Source: JAPXRI01 sp033813635 (GTDB lineage Bacteria; Bacillota; Clostridia; Oscillospirales; QAMX01). Taken from it: a stretch of 45,730 nucleotides of DNA. Below are positions 34,111 to 42,954 of the stretch, in pieces. The stretch covers positions 1-45,730 of the forward strand of contig JAPXRI010000021.1 in the NCBI GenBank assembly GCA_033813635.1, given 5' to 3'. Under the pieces are notes generated by a model, which searched no databases, was not told where the DNA came from, and saw only the letters and a list, made by a program, of their open reading frames with translations. Within the stretch, counting starts at the first letter, position 1, and each line of letters begins with the position of its first letter. The position numbers and the translations under genes were made by a program.

Positions 34111-34147
34111 AAAAGCAGGAGACCGGTCTGTTTTGACCGATCTCCTG
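34111..34147 (-). terminator. Terminator of the DUF4317 gene
   Basis: A 13-bp stem with one mismatch and a 6-base loop is followed by CTTTTG on the minus strand, just after the DUF4317 stop at 34151. Confidence 0.7.
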
Positions 34148-34150
34148 TTA

Positions 34151-35290
34151 TCAGGTATTCGTGATTTTGACGTCGATGCCGTTGACCGCGACGCCCTCGT
34201 CGGCCGGAATCAGAATATATCTTTTTCCGTCGATAATTCTTGTCTCCACCATATAGCTGTATTCGGGGTCGACAGCTATCCTGACCTGCGGCGTTGTCAG
34301 TTCAAACTTCCTGCTTTCTATGATGTTGCCCGGGTTCAGTACCGCCCCGTCCCCGAACGTTTCTTTGCACTTCTCCCGGAACATCTGAACCCGGTTTTCG
34401 GATATGCCGCAATCCTGAAGAATCCTGGCCACCTCGTTCACCGGGATGTCCGGCGGTTCCGGGTCGTTGCTCTCCTTGTGCTGCTCTATGCGCTCGAGGA
34501 ACTGCTCATGGATTGTCTGTACAATATCAAAGCTGCAGTCGTTCTCCAGTGCGTCGGCCAGAACGCTTCGAAACGCCTCCTGCTGCTCGCCGGCGGACAT
34601 CGGTGCTTCTACATTAAAAACGGCATCTATGAACTCCTGATGGAGCTGGGAAGCGTCCTTAGAATAGAAAAGCGCTTTGTAGATATTGGCCGAGCGGTCG
34701 TCGAAAGCCGGAAACATAAAGCCGAGCTCCGGAGCCGCGACGATTTGCTTTGCGGCGTAACCATGAAACTCGTTCTCGCCGGAAAAGTATCCGAGCTCCG
34801 GCCTGCCGTCCTTTACCGGGCAGAGCGTACAGATTATGTATGTGAACACCGTATCCGACGCGTCCGCCTGGGGCTCGTCATCCTTGCCGCGGTAAGGTAC
34901 GTCATATGTGTCGCAGGCGAGAAGGAGCAGATAATTGGTGTCCTTCATGCCCACCGACCTTATTACTTTTTGGTAGAACTGTTCCCTTATCTCCCTGTTG
35001 TTAAGCTTAGAGTCCCGCAGACCCATCAGCAGCCGGTGTTCCTCGCTATCCTGTACCTGCTTTGTGGAGAACACGATGTCTATCAGGTTCCTGCCCAGCC
35101 TGCCGGAGAGCGTTTTTTGGAAAAGATCCATGTATTTTTCAGCTTCCAGCGCGGGCATGAGACCGAAAGATTCATCGATATAGGATATAATCTCCCGGTT
35201 GCTGTTCACATAGCAGCCGTATATTCTGCCGATGCCGCTCTTATCGGGAGCCATGCGCCGGCGGATTTCATTGAGTTCTTTTCGATTCAT
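34151..35290 (-). CDS. DUF4317 family protein
   Basis: This 379-residue cytoplasmic protein begins MNRKELNEIRRRMAPDKS and continues with the IGRIYGCYVNSNREI segment typical of DUF4317, a Clostridia family without known function. The sequence is mostly charged and has no membrane segment. It has GAGG seven bases before its ATG and its own promoter and terminator, so it is a single gene. Confidence 0.85.
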   Translation of the reverse strand: MNRKELNEIRRRMAPDKSGIGRIYGCYVNSNREIISYIDESFGLMPALEAEKYMDLFQKTLSGRLGRNLIDIVFSTKQVQDSEEHRLLMGLRDSKLNNREIREQFYQKVIRSVGMKDTNYLLLLACDTYDVPYRGKDDEPQADASDTVFTYIICTLCPVKDGRPELGYFSGENEFHGYAAKQIVAAPELGFMFPAFDDRSANIYKALFYSKDASQLHQEFIDAVFNVEAPMSAGEQQEAFRSVLADALENDCSFDIVQTIHEQFLERIEQHKESNDPEPPDIPVNEVARILQDCGISENRVQMFREKCKETFGDGAVLNPGNIIESRKFELTTPQVRIAVDPEYSYMVETRIIDGKRYILIPADEGVAVNGIDVKITNT

Positions 35291-35342
35291 AACAGGACCT
35301 CACAGTAAAATAAAGTGTCGGCAAAACTGCTGACAGCGTTAA

Positions 35343-35351
35343 ATTATACCA
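35343..35351 (-). promoter_or_regulatory. Extended -10 promoter of the DUF4317 gene
   Basis: TGG-TATAAT on the minus strand about 55 bases before the ATG. The -35 is weak, as for the NUDIX promoter, which has the same extended element. Confidence 0.55.
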
Positions 35352-35425
35352 TATGCGAAAGAATAAATCCACAGCCGGTGCGGGGTTTGTTTCCGTTTAC
35401 CCCCCTTTCGCGACAACAGTGCACC

Positions 35426-35454
35426 TTGAATTTTTTCGCCCGGTTGCATATAAT
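35426..35454 (+). promoter_or_regulatory. Promoter of the DUF2461 gene
   Basis: TTGAAT (35426-35431) and TATAAT (35449-35454) are 17 bases apart. The GGAGG at 35471-35475 is seven bases before ATG 35483. This fixes the start and shows the longer open frame to 35315 is not coding. Confidence 0.8.
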
Positions 35455-35482
35455 CAGGTTAAGCACTCAAGGAGGAAATGCA

Positions 35483-36157
35483 ATGTTTAACGGTTTCAGC
35501 GAAAGAACAATAGATTTCATGTGGAACATCCGCTTCAACAACGAGAAAAGCTGGTTTGAAGCCCACAGGGACGAGTACAGAACCCATCTTGAAAGGCCCA
35601 TGCGCGAGCTTGCGGAGGAAATCTACTACGGCTTTGCCTCCGGCCACAGCGAGCTGAGTCTGCAGCTGCATGTTTCGCGCATCTACCGTGACGCAAGGCG
35701 GCTGCACGGCGGCGGCCCTTACAAAGACCATCTCTGGTTTACGCTCCGGGATAATTACGAGGAGTGGACGGACAAGCCCGTGTTCTGGTTTGAGCTTGAA
35801 CCCGAGTCCTGGTCGTACGGCTTGGGATATTACAGAGCCAAACCGCTGACAATGGAAAAGCTCCGCGCGCGCATTGACAACGATCCCCGTCCGCTGGAGC
35901 AGCTGCACCGTGAGCTTAGCGCGCAGTCCGAGTTTATACTCGATGGCCCCGACTATGCAAGGGCGAAATGTGACCCGGGCAGGCCTCTCGCCGTCTGGTA
36001 CAACAAAAAGACCTTTTCACTCATTCACGAGGAGCAAATCAGTGAGGCCGTGTTTTCTCCGGGATTGGTTAAACGTTTGGAGAGCGGATTTGAGTTTCTG
36101 GTGCCTTTTTATAATTATTTTTTCACGCTGGATTCGGATCCGACGCCGGAGCTATAG
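35483..36157 (+). CDS. DUF2461 (TIGR02453) family protein
   Basis: The 224-residue protein has the typical N-terminus FNNEKSWFEAHRDEY and the R(I/L)YRDARRLHGGGPYKDHLWF block. The family is widespread and its function is not known. It is cytoplasmic, of normal length and intact, and uses its own promoter. A GH4 gene follows 182 bases downstream with a separate promoter. Confidence 0.85.
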   Translation: MFNGFSERTIDFMWNIRFNNEKSWFEAHRDEYRTHLERPMRELAEEIYYGFASGHSELSLQLHVSRIYRDARRLHGGGPYKDHLWFTLRDNYEEWTDKPVFWFELEPESWSYGLGYYRAKPLTMEKLRARIDNDPRPLEQLHRELSAQSEFILDGPDYARAKCDPGRPLAVWYNKKTFSLIHEEQISEAVFSPGLVKRLESGFEFLVPFYNYFFTLDSDPTPEL

Positions 36158-36210
36158 TTTTAAAACGAAACCGGACACCTCCGGCGACGCTTCCCTCCCC
36201 GGGTTCTCCG

Positions 36211-36240
36211 TTGACAATTAAAAACGATGTATGCTACAAT
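36211..36240 (+). promoter_or_regulatory. Promoter of the GH4 gene
   Basis: TTGACA (36211-36216) and TACAAT (36235-36240) are 18 bases apart, with TG before the -10 (TGC-TACAAT). The start ATG at 36340 has AAAGAGG eight bases upstream, leaving a leader of about 95 bases. Confidence 0.75.
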
Positions 36241-36339
36241 ATAACTATGAAACGCGGGCGCAACGGCGACGCGCACTACGCACATCTCCATACCCCCATT
36301 TCATATGTTGAAAATTTTTATTGTAAAGAGGTTTGTATT

Positions 36340-37614
36340 ATGAGAGCACCGAAGCTCGTTTTTATCGGAGCAGGAAGTATGTCCTTTGGTGTCCCCACTT
36401 TTAAGGATATTTTTTCAAGCAAAAAAATGAAGGGGGCGCATTTATGTCTGGTCGATATCAACGAGGAAAATCTCGACAGAATGTATAAATTGGCAAACAA
36501 AATCAATGACATAAGCGGAATGGGCTTGAAAATTGAAAAAACAACGGAGCGCCGGGACGTGCTGTGCGGTGCGGATTTTGTCATATCGAGCCTTGCCATA
36601 GAGCGCTGCGATCTTTGGAAGCATGATTTCAACGTGCCTAAAAAGTACGGCGTCAGGCACACTCTGGGTGAGAACGGCGGCCCCGGGGCCCTGTATTTCA
36701 CCATGAGGACTCTGCCGCTGGTTATCGATATCATGAGAGATATGGAGGAGCTCTGTCCCGACGCATGGTTTCTGAACTTCTCGAATCCCGAGTCAAGAAT
36801 CGTTCTCGGTGTGAATAAATACACAAAAATCAAGTGTATCGGGCTCTGCCACGGCATTTACATGGCGCGGCACGACATCGCCCATATACTCGGCAGAGAC
36901 CCCGCCGAAATCGATGTTTTCGGCGCCGGCATGAACCATTTCCAGTGGATTCTCGACATCCGCGATAAAAAAACCGGCGAGGATTTATATCCGCTGTTCC
37001 GCGAAAATGAAGCGCGTTATGACGCGGCGTTCAGACCGTACACAAGGAAAATATTTAGAGTCTTCGGGCTGTGGCCGACCTGTTCGGACGACCATCTCGG
37101 CGAATACCAGTCATACGGCTATGAGGCGGGCGAGGAAGGGTACAATTTTGACGGCGACGCGATGGACAGAGTCAGAGCAAAGCAGGAGATTGAAGAGATT
37201 ATCTCTGGCAAAAAGGACATAAGCGATTGGCTTCGCCCGTCCGGAGAGCACGCAATTGACGCCGTGGTCTCAATTTTCTTTAACGAACGCCGTCAGCTGC
37301 CCGCCGCGATTGTCTATAACGGTGGAGCGATTCCGCAGCTCCCGCCGGACGTCGCGGTTGAAATCCCGGTTACCGTCGACGGTGCCGGTGTCCATAAAAC
37401 CATTGTAGACAATCTGCCCGAGGGCGTGATCGGCATGCTCAGCATGCAGGTATCACCCCAGAGGCTCTCGGTGCATGCGGCTTACAACGGCTCGAAGGAG
37501 CTTGCGCTTCAGGCGCTGCTCTGTGAACCGACAATTAACAGCACCAGCGCCGCGGAAAAGATTAACAACGAGCTGTTTGAGATTAACAGAAAATATATAA
37601 AAAAATGCAGATAA
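36340..37614 (+). CDS. GH4 glycosidase, NAD- and metal-dependent
   Basis: GH4 enzymes oxidise and re-reduce the sugar with bound NAD and Mn while breaking an alpha- or beta-glycosidic bond. The 424-residue protein has the NAD-binding GAGSMSFG at 10-17 and FSNPE near 147. The metal ligands lie in GLCHG (Cys170, His171) and GMNHF (His200). The lack of a phosphosugar-binding marker I could recognise leaves open alpha-galactosidase, alpha-glucosidase or glucuronidase activity. No signal peptide, so it acts on imported sugars. The longer frame to 36211 is not coding, since it runs through the promoter. Confidence 0.88.
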   Translation: MRAPKLVFIGAGSMSFGVPTFKDIFSSKKMKGAHLCLVDINEENLDRMYKLANKINDISGMGLKIEKTTERRDVLCGADFVISSLAIERCDLWKHDFNVPKKYGVRHTLGENGGPGALYFTMRTLPLVIDIMRDMEELCPDAWFLNFSNPESRIVLGVNKYTKIKCIGLCHGIYMARHDIAHILGRDPAEIDVFGAGMNHFQWILDIRDKKTGEDLYPLFRENEARYDAAFRPYTRKIFRVFGLWPTCSDDHLGEYQSYGYEAGEEGYNFDGDAMDRVRAKQEIEEIISGKKDISDWLRPSGEHAIDAVVSIFFNERRQLPAAIVYNGGAIPQLPPDVAVEIPVTVDGAGVHKTIVDNLPEGVIGMLSMQVSPQRLSVHAAYNGSKELALQALLCEPTINSTSAAEKINNELFEINRKYIKKCR

Positions 37615-37650
37615 GACCTCGGACTAAATAATGCTCTCCGTTTCGTAAAG

Positions 37651-37685
37651 CACCGCTGTGGATTTTGAAATCCACAGCGGTGTTT
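37651..37685. terminator. Bidirectional terminator between GH4 and GH38
   Basis: A perfect 15-bp stem (37651-37665 with 37668-37682) with a 2-base loop lies between convergent stops at 37614 and 37710. It is followed by TTTCG on the + strand and CTTTACG on the minus strand, so U-runs are short on both sides. Confidence 0.7.
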
Positions 37686-37709
37686 CGTTATTGTACCGGG
37701 CTTTAACGC

Positions 37710-40181
37710 TTAGTCTTCGATAAGGTTTGTCTCAACCGCTTTACCGTCGACGATTCTGAAGGTCTTTATCTCGAACGGCGTAAACTCGGCTTTTAAGTCG
37801 CAGCCGAGGGACGGCAGCGAGATGCGCGCCTCCGCAACCTTTCCGTCACACTCGTAAAGGCGGACTATGGTGCCGTTTCCGTCTTCCGCCTTCTTCATAG
37901 CGGAGATAATCACATTGTCCGCGCTGACGGAGCAATTAGTGCTCGTCAGAGGCAGCGAACCCTTGTGATATGTTTCCATCACGGCTGCAACGGGGCTGTT
38001 CAGCTCCCAGCCGCGGCGAACCACCTTGCCTTCGGAGAATCCGCCGGTATACGGATGTATCAGGTATGCGAATTCATGCTCACCCTGCTCCTGGTATATG
38101 CGGGGAAGTCCGTCGCGGTTGTCTCCGAAGCTGTGGTCGGTATACAGGGCGCTTCGTATAACAGTCAGGCGGATCTCGCCTTCCTTCACATCGTAGGAGT
38201 ACTTGCCGTCGTTAATCAGAGCAAGTCCTCTGCCGTCGCAGCCTTCGACAGCGCCCCAGGCCTGCGCCGGCTGCTCCTCGCCGTCGGCAGGCTTGCGTAT
38301 AACTCCGTAGGGTATCTCGTAAACCGCCTCGGTATTCGTAATATTTGTGGGGAACGCCAGCTTCAGCAGCTTATGCTGTTCGTGCCAGAAAAGCGTGGCA
38401 ATGACCTCGACATCGGTGGACTCGGGATAGAGCGTGTACAGCTGTTCCAGCTCCGAGTTGCCGAAGGTTGTCTTGACGCACACCCTCGCTCTGACCGGAC
38501 CATTCTCCACAACGGTTATCTCCGCGTTGCGGAAATCGCCGATTTCGTTTCTGAACCGGGTGCGTATATGGCCCCATGTGTCCAGTTCGGTCTCATCGCA
38601 GACCAGGGGGCGGGCCGGCGCGGAGAGGAATTCTCTGCCGGAGCGCAGATCGAAGATGCTGCGCAAATGTCCGGTCTCGGGGTCGAACTCCACGCGTATG
38701 TTTTCGTTTTCAATATAGAAAGGCGTGGCCCGCAGATGCTTTCTCCAGTATCCGGTGGGCTTCTCCAGATTTTTGTACAGCCAGAAGGTTTTCCAGCCGA
38801 AAGCGGGTATCTTCGCAGTGAAGACACAGTTGGGCCGGCAGGTTACTCCGTTCAGATGCCGGCCGTTTACCACCTGATAAAGCACGGCGTTGCCGTCCGA
38901 ATCCGTTATGCTCTTAAGCTGCCCTTCATAGTTGATATAAACCGGGGTCTCCACCTCCCACGAAAGCGGGTTGTAGACCACTACAGGGCTGCCCTTGTTT
39001 TCAATCTCCCAGATGCGCCCATCGGTTTCCTTTGACAGCTTGCGTACACCTTTGTCCGTATCTATCTGCCAGGTAATCTTCTGCAGCGCCTGGTTATAGC
39101 CTTCCGAGGCGATGGTCAGGCTCTGTCCGTAGAACTCCTCCGCATCCGTGTAGGCATCCTTCGCGGAACAGCCGCCCATGATATCGTGGAACTGGTTAAA
39201 AAGCACCTTTTCCCAGGCTGCGCGGTATTTCTCCGGATCATTTTTAAAACTCAGGAGGCTTTCCGCAAGAACCGAGGTCTTTTCCGCGCACATAAGCCTC
39301 TGCTCGGCGCGTCGGTTCAGAGCTTTTACCTTAACGTAGGAAGCGTAGCAGCCCGTCGCATGGTGTTGCAAATCACCGACGACAACCGGCAGCGGGTGCT
39401 TTTCAAGATCGGCCTTTACCTTATTAAAATACACATCCGGGGACGCGATTTCAAAGTCCACCGATCCGTCCGCCGCCTGGAATTCATGAATCCTTTCAAT
39501 TGAGCTTATCGTTGGGCCGCCGCCGTGGTTTCCGACGCCGTAGAACAGCATGAACTCGCCCCGGTCGGAGGCAAGGGCCATCTCTTCGGCCAATCTTCTC
39601 AGGCCGCCGTCCACTCCGAATCCGTAGCTCCTGGGTATGTTATAGGCGATAATTTCGCTGCCGTCGACACCGCGCCATATGAAAGGCTCGCCCTCTTTGA
39701 ACGGATATTTTTTCTCGTGGGGACCCGGACGCATATAGATGTAGGCGGTTATACCGCTTTTTTTGTAAATCTGCGGCAGATTGCCGTTGTGGCCAAAGGA
39801 GTCCACATTCCAGCCGATAGTGGCCTTTACGCCGAACTTCTCCTCAAAGTACCTCTGTGAGTAGAGGGAGTGGCGGGAGAAGCTCTCCCCAGAGGGGATA
39901 TTGCAGTCCGGCTGGATCCACCACCCGCCGACTATATACCATTTACCGGCGGCGACTGCTTTCTGGATCTCCGCAAACATCTCCGGTTCTGAGTCCTCAA
40001 TCCATTTGTAGTAGGCCGCGCAGGCTGTCGTAAACACAAAATCGTCGAACTGCTCGATGCGGTCCAGCGCGCTCCGGTATGTGGCGCGTACCTCCGCATA
40101 GCCTTCCTGCCAACGCCACAACCATACAGGGTCAATGTGGGCATTGCCTATCATGTATGCCTTCGGTTTCTTCGGTTTCAT
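37710..40181 (-). CDS. GH38 alpha-mannosidase
   Basis: This 823-residue zinc-dependent retaining alpha-mannosidase acts on imported alpha-mannosides. The zinc ligands His15 and Asp17 are in NAHIDPVWLW. The nucleophile is Asp127 in DSFGHNGNLP, and the FNQFHDIMGG motif near 330 supplies a further zinc ligand. The C-terminal half is beta-rich, as usual. Full length and intact; no signal peptide. It has its own promoter, with GGGAGG before the ATG. It makes a useful control for the divergent GH38-like protein at 29208-31646. Confidence 0.93.
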   Translation of the reverse strand: MKPKKPKAYMIGNAHIDPVWLWRWQEGYAEVRATYRSALDRIEQFDDFVFTTACAAYYKWIEDSEPEMFAEIQKAVAAGKWYIVGGWWIQPDCNIPSGESFSRHSLYSQRYFEEKFGVKATIGWNVDSFGHNGNLPQIYKKSGITAYIYMRPGPHEKKYPFKEGEPFIWRGVDGSEIIAYNIPRSYGFGVDGGLRRLAEEMALASDRGEFMLFYGVGNHGGGPTISSIERIHEFQAADGSVDFEIASPDVYFNKVKADLEKHPLPVVVGDLQHHATGCYASYVKVKALNRRAEQRLMCAEKTSVLAESLLSFKNDPEKYRAAWEKVLFNQFHDIMGGCSAKDAYTDAEEFYGQSLTIASEGYNQALQKITWQIDTDKGVRKLSKETDGRIWEIENKGSPVVVYNPLSWEVETPVYINYEGQLKSITDSDGNAVLYQVVNGRHLNGVTCRPNCVFTAKIPAFGWKTFWLYKNLEKPTGYWRKHLRATPFYIENENIRVEFDPETGHLRSIFDLRSGREFLSAPARPLVCDETELDTWGHIRTRFRNEIGDFRNAEITVVENGPVRARVCVKTTFGNSELEQLYTLYPESTDVEVIATLFWHEQHKLLKLAFPTNITNTEAVYEIPYGVIRKPADGEEQPAQAWGAVEGCDGRGLALINDGKYSYDVKEGEIRLTVIRSALYTDHSFGDNRDGLPRIYQEQGEHEFAYLIHPYTGGFSEGKVVRRGWELNSPVAAVMETYHKGSLPLTSTNCSVSADNVIISAMKKAEDGNGTIVRLYECDGKVAEARISLPSLGCDLKAEFTPFEIKTFRIVDGKAVETNLIED

Positions 40182-40208
40182 AATACCATCCTCCCATAGA
40201 TTAGCTTA

Positions 40209-40237
40209 ACTATATATGAAACTGCTTACCCTGTCAA
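40209..40237 (-). promoter_or_regulatory. Promoter of the GH38 gene
   Basis: On the minus strand, TTGACA (40232-40237) and TATAGT (40209-40214) are 17 bases apart, about 30 bases before the start. Confidence 0.75.
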
Positions 40238-40370
40238 GACACAAAAACGAGTTTTCAGTTCTCATTTCTCTGCGTCAAAGCAGTTCTAGTATTCCATTTT
40301 TTCATAACAGGTTCAAATACCTTCGCGAAATCTCTTCTTCCCAGCTCCATAAAAAACCGAAAATTCGCAT

Positions 40371-40424
40371 AAAAAGGCAGCGGCCTTATACCGGACAATG
40401 AAAAGCCCTTCAGCGCTGCCTTTT
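40371..40424 (-). terminator. Terminator of the EAL gene
   Basis: A 10-bp stem AAAAGGCAGC/GCTGCCTTTT encloses about 33 bases and ends in TTTTT on the minus strand, shortly after the stop at 40435. The long loop makes it less certain. Confidence 0.55.
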
Positions 40425-40434
40425 ATTTCGGTAT

Positions 40435-42939
40435 CTATTTACACATATATATCTTTATATCATGTTTCTTTAAAAACTCGAGAGCTAATTCTTCGTCCAG
40501 AGGTTTGCTGATCAGGTATCCCTGTATCATGTCGCAGTTGTGCTCCTTCAAATACTGCAACTGGGCATCATGCTCGACCCCCTCGGCAATTATATAATGT
40601 CCGAGTTTATGGGCTATCGCAATGATATCGCTTGTTATCGCTTTATTCGGGTCGGTATACATCAGTTTATCGATAAAATATTTATCGATCTTCATGCAGT
40701 CAACCTTTAACCTTTTTTCTCTGGACAGTGACGAGTGACCGGCTCCGAAGTCGTCTATAGCTATGCGAATCCCCGCGTTCCGCAGCTCCTCAATAATACT
40801 GTTGATGCTGTCGTAATCGGAGGTAAACACCGATTCGGTAATTTCAATATCAATATTCCTCGGATTAACCTGCATCTCGCTCATTAACTCAAACAGCCTG
40901 CTTGTAAAATCGGGCTTCAACAGCTGGATTACAGAAATGTTTATCGAAACACTGATATCATTGTATCCAAGTTTCTTGAGCTTGTTTAAAAAGCGAAATG
41001 CTTTGACAATAACTTTTTCGCCGATCGGAAGAATGAGCTTTGTCTTCTCGGTTATCGGGATGAATTCCAACGGTGACACCAGCCCCAGCTTTTCCGTCCT
41101 TAATCTGGCCAATGCCTCAAAACCGCGGATTGAACCCGTCTTTAAATTCACAATCGGCTGATACTGCAAGAACAGGTCATCATCGGCATGATTATCCGCA
41201 GCTATAGTGTTGAGAGCTTCAACAATATCTCTTTCGCGGTTAACCAGGGCCTCCAGCTCTTCGTTGTAAAAGCAGATTTGAAAGTCCTTCCCGGACAGGC
41301 TGACAGGTCGCTCCGACGCAACCAGGATTCTTCTCAGAAGCAAATCGATATCGATTTCATTTCGGTTATGCCCGATTTCAAGAATCCCGATTCCGCCGCC
41401 TATTCTGTCTGTTACAAACAAGGATTCCAAAGCATCTTCAATGACGCCGGCAAAACAAAGAAGCTCGTTTTTATCTTTGTAGTCAACGACATAGAAAATA
41501 AAGTGATTCTCGCAGGGTTGGAACAAAAGACGCTTGTCGGTACAATACCGGCCAAGAGCCTCGGCGGCTTTTATTATCAGATTCTGCGAATACTGGAATC
41601 CGTAATTGGCCCTTATCAACTGAACCATGCTTATGTTGATGCCGATAAGCGCTCTTTTTAATTTTTCCTTTCGCATCGCATCTCTTTCAAGCAACGCCAC
41701 CAAATAGTCGCGATTGTACAGCCCCGTCCATCTATCGTGTTCATTGTTGTATTTGAGGGAATTTTCAACCGCTTTCCGATCGGATATGTCGAGAACGATT
41801 CCCTCCAGAGCTTCAACCTCGCCCTTATCGTTATATATACCCTGTCCCATCTCGAGAACCCATTTTTTCCCGCCGGTGGCAGTAATAATCTCATACTCAT
41901 GTTTAAACGGTTGCCTTTTCGCGAGGATTCGTGCCCACTCATTCCACAGGACTTCACGGTATTCGGGGGCAATGAGATCATTATAGGACAGGTCTCTGTT
42001 GTACAAAAGGGCCTCCGTAGGATAACCCGTGAGGTTATAACAGCCGTTAGACACATACTGCATTGTCCAATTCTGATCGTAATTGCATCTGTATGCAAGT
42101 CCCGGAAGATGGGAGAGCAGGACAGTTTTACTGCGCTCACTCTCATTCAGCGCTTTTTCAATCGCCTTACGCTCGGTGATGTCCTGAATCAGACAGATAT
42201 GGTTATAATGGCCATTCGATAGATTAAGCGTAGCAGCAGTTATATGTACCCAGACGATCGAACCGTCCGGTTTAATATACCTCTTATCCATTGAGTAGGC
42301 ATTGGTTTCGCCCGATTGGAGTCTCCTGAAATTTTTTAAATCCTCTTCCAGGTCGTCGGGATGGGTTATTTTCGCCCAGCCCAAATCAATAAGCTCCTGT
42401 TTTGTTCTGCCCGTAATACGCTCGTACATTGAGTTTATTTTTACAATAGACTCGTCAGATTGGCCCGGGCCGCTGTTTAATGAAACCGCAATGCCGATAG
42501 GCGCCTGATCTAAAATCATATCGAAGGCAAGCGCCTGTTCATGCAGATGCTGCTCCAGCGCGTGCTCGGCGCGCAGCAGCGCTGCGTGGACATCAATCCT
42601 CGCCCTCAGCGAATCCATTTGTATCGGTTTGCGGATATAGTCTACGGCGCCCAGCTTTAGACCCTTTATTTCATTGTCCAGCTCGTCGTAATTGGTCAAT
42701 ATTATCGTGCGCAGCTTCTTTAGCCGCTCGTCCTCTCTTAAGGCTTCAAGAACCTGAAATCCGTTCATATTGGGCATATTCAGATCAAGCACGAGCAGGT
42801 TTATCCCGTCATTCTCCCGAAGCATACGCATAGCGTCAATACCGTCGCGGGCGGTCAATATGCAGTATTCGCTTAGCATATTTTTAAGTATTAATCTGTC
42901 AGATGCCGAGTCGTCAACAACCAAAATTTTAATTGGCAT
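40435..42939 (-). CDS. REC-PAS-PAS-GGDEF*-EAL protein, probable c-di-GMP phosphodiesterase
   Basis: This 834-residue protein starts with a response-regulator receiver domain (phospho-acceptor Asp52, with Asp9, Asp10, Thr82 and Lys104). Two PAS domains follow at about 135-255 and 270-390. The GGDEF domain (about 400-540) is degenerate: CENHF stands where GGDEF should be, so it cannot make c-di-GMP. The EAL domain (585-834) keeps the full catalytic set: FEAL at 607-610, INIS with Asn668, ITES with Glu701, IDDFGAGHSS with Asp729-730, Lys750, AEGVE with Glu786 and QGYLISKP. It should hydrolyse c-di-GMP when the receiver is phosphorylated. The decayed kinase gene ends 15 bases upstream, so its partner is gone. 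Confidence 0.92.
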   Translation of the reverse strand: MPIKILVVDDSASDRLILKNMLSEYCILTARDGIDAMRMLRENDGINLLVLDLNMPNMNGFQVLEALREDERLKKLRTIILTNYDELDNEIKGLKLGAVDYIRKPIQMDSLRARIDVHAALLRAEHALEQHLHEQALAFDMILDQAPIGIAVSLNSGPGQSDESIVKINSMYERITGRTKQELIDLGWAKITHPDDLEEDLKNFRRLQSGETNAYSMDKRYIKPDGSIVWVHITAATLNLSNGHYNHICLIQDITERKAIEKALNESERSKTVLLSHLPGLAYRCNYDQNWTMQYVSNGCYNLTGYPTEALLYNRDLSYNDLIAPEYREVLWNEWARILAKRQPFKHEYEIITATGGKKWVLEMGQGIYNDKGEVEALEGIVLDISDRKAVENSLKYNNEHDRWTGLYNRDYLVALLERDAMRKEKLKRALIGINISMVQLIRANYGFQYSQNLIIKAAEALGRYCTDKRLLFQPCENHFIFYVVDYKDKNELLCFAGVIEDALESLFVTDRIGGGIGILEIGHNRNEIDIDLLLRRILVASERPVSLSGKDFQICFYNEELEALVNRERDIVEALNTIAADNHADDDLFLQYQPIVNLKTGSIRGFEALARLRTEKLGLVSPLEFIPITEKTKLILPIGEKVIVKAFRFLNKLKKLGYNDISVSINISVIQLLKPDFTSRLFELMSEMQVNPRNIDIEITESVFTSDYDSINSIIEELRNAGIRIAIDDFGAGHSSLSREKRLKVDCMKIDKYFIDKLMYTDPNKAITSDIIAIAHKLGHYIIAEGVEHDAQLQYLKEHNCDMIQGYLISKPLDEELALEFLKKHDIKIYMCK

Positions 42940-42954
42940 TGCATATCCTCCTCT

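Noticed and set aside
35315..35482. Upstream extension of the DUF2461 frame
   Set aside because: It covers the promoter; GGAGG at 35471 fixes the start at 35483.
36211..36339. Upstream extension of the GH4 frame
   Set aside because: It covers the -35 and -10 elements; the Rossmann motif starts just after ATG 36340.
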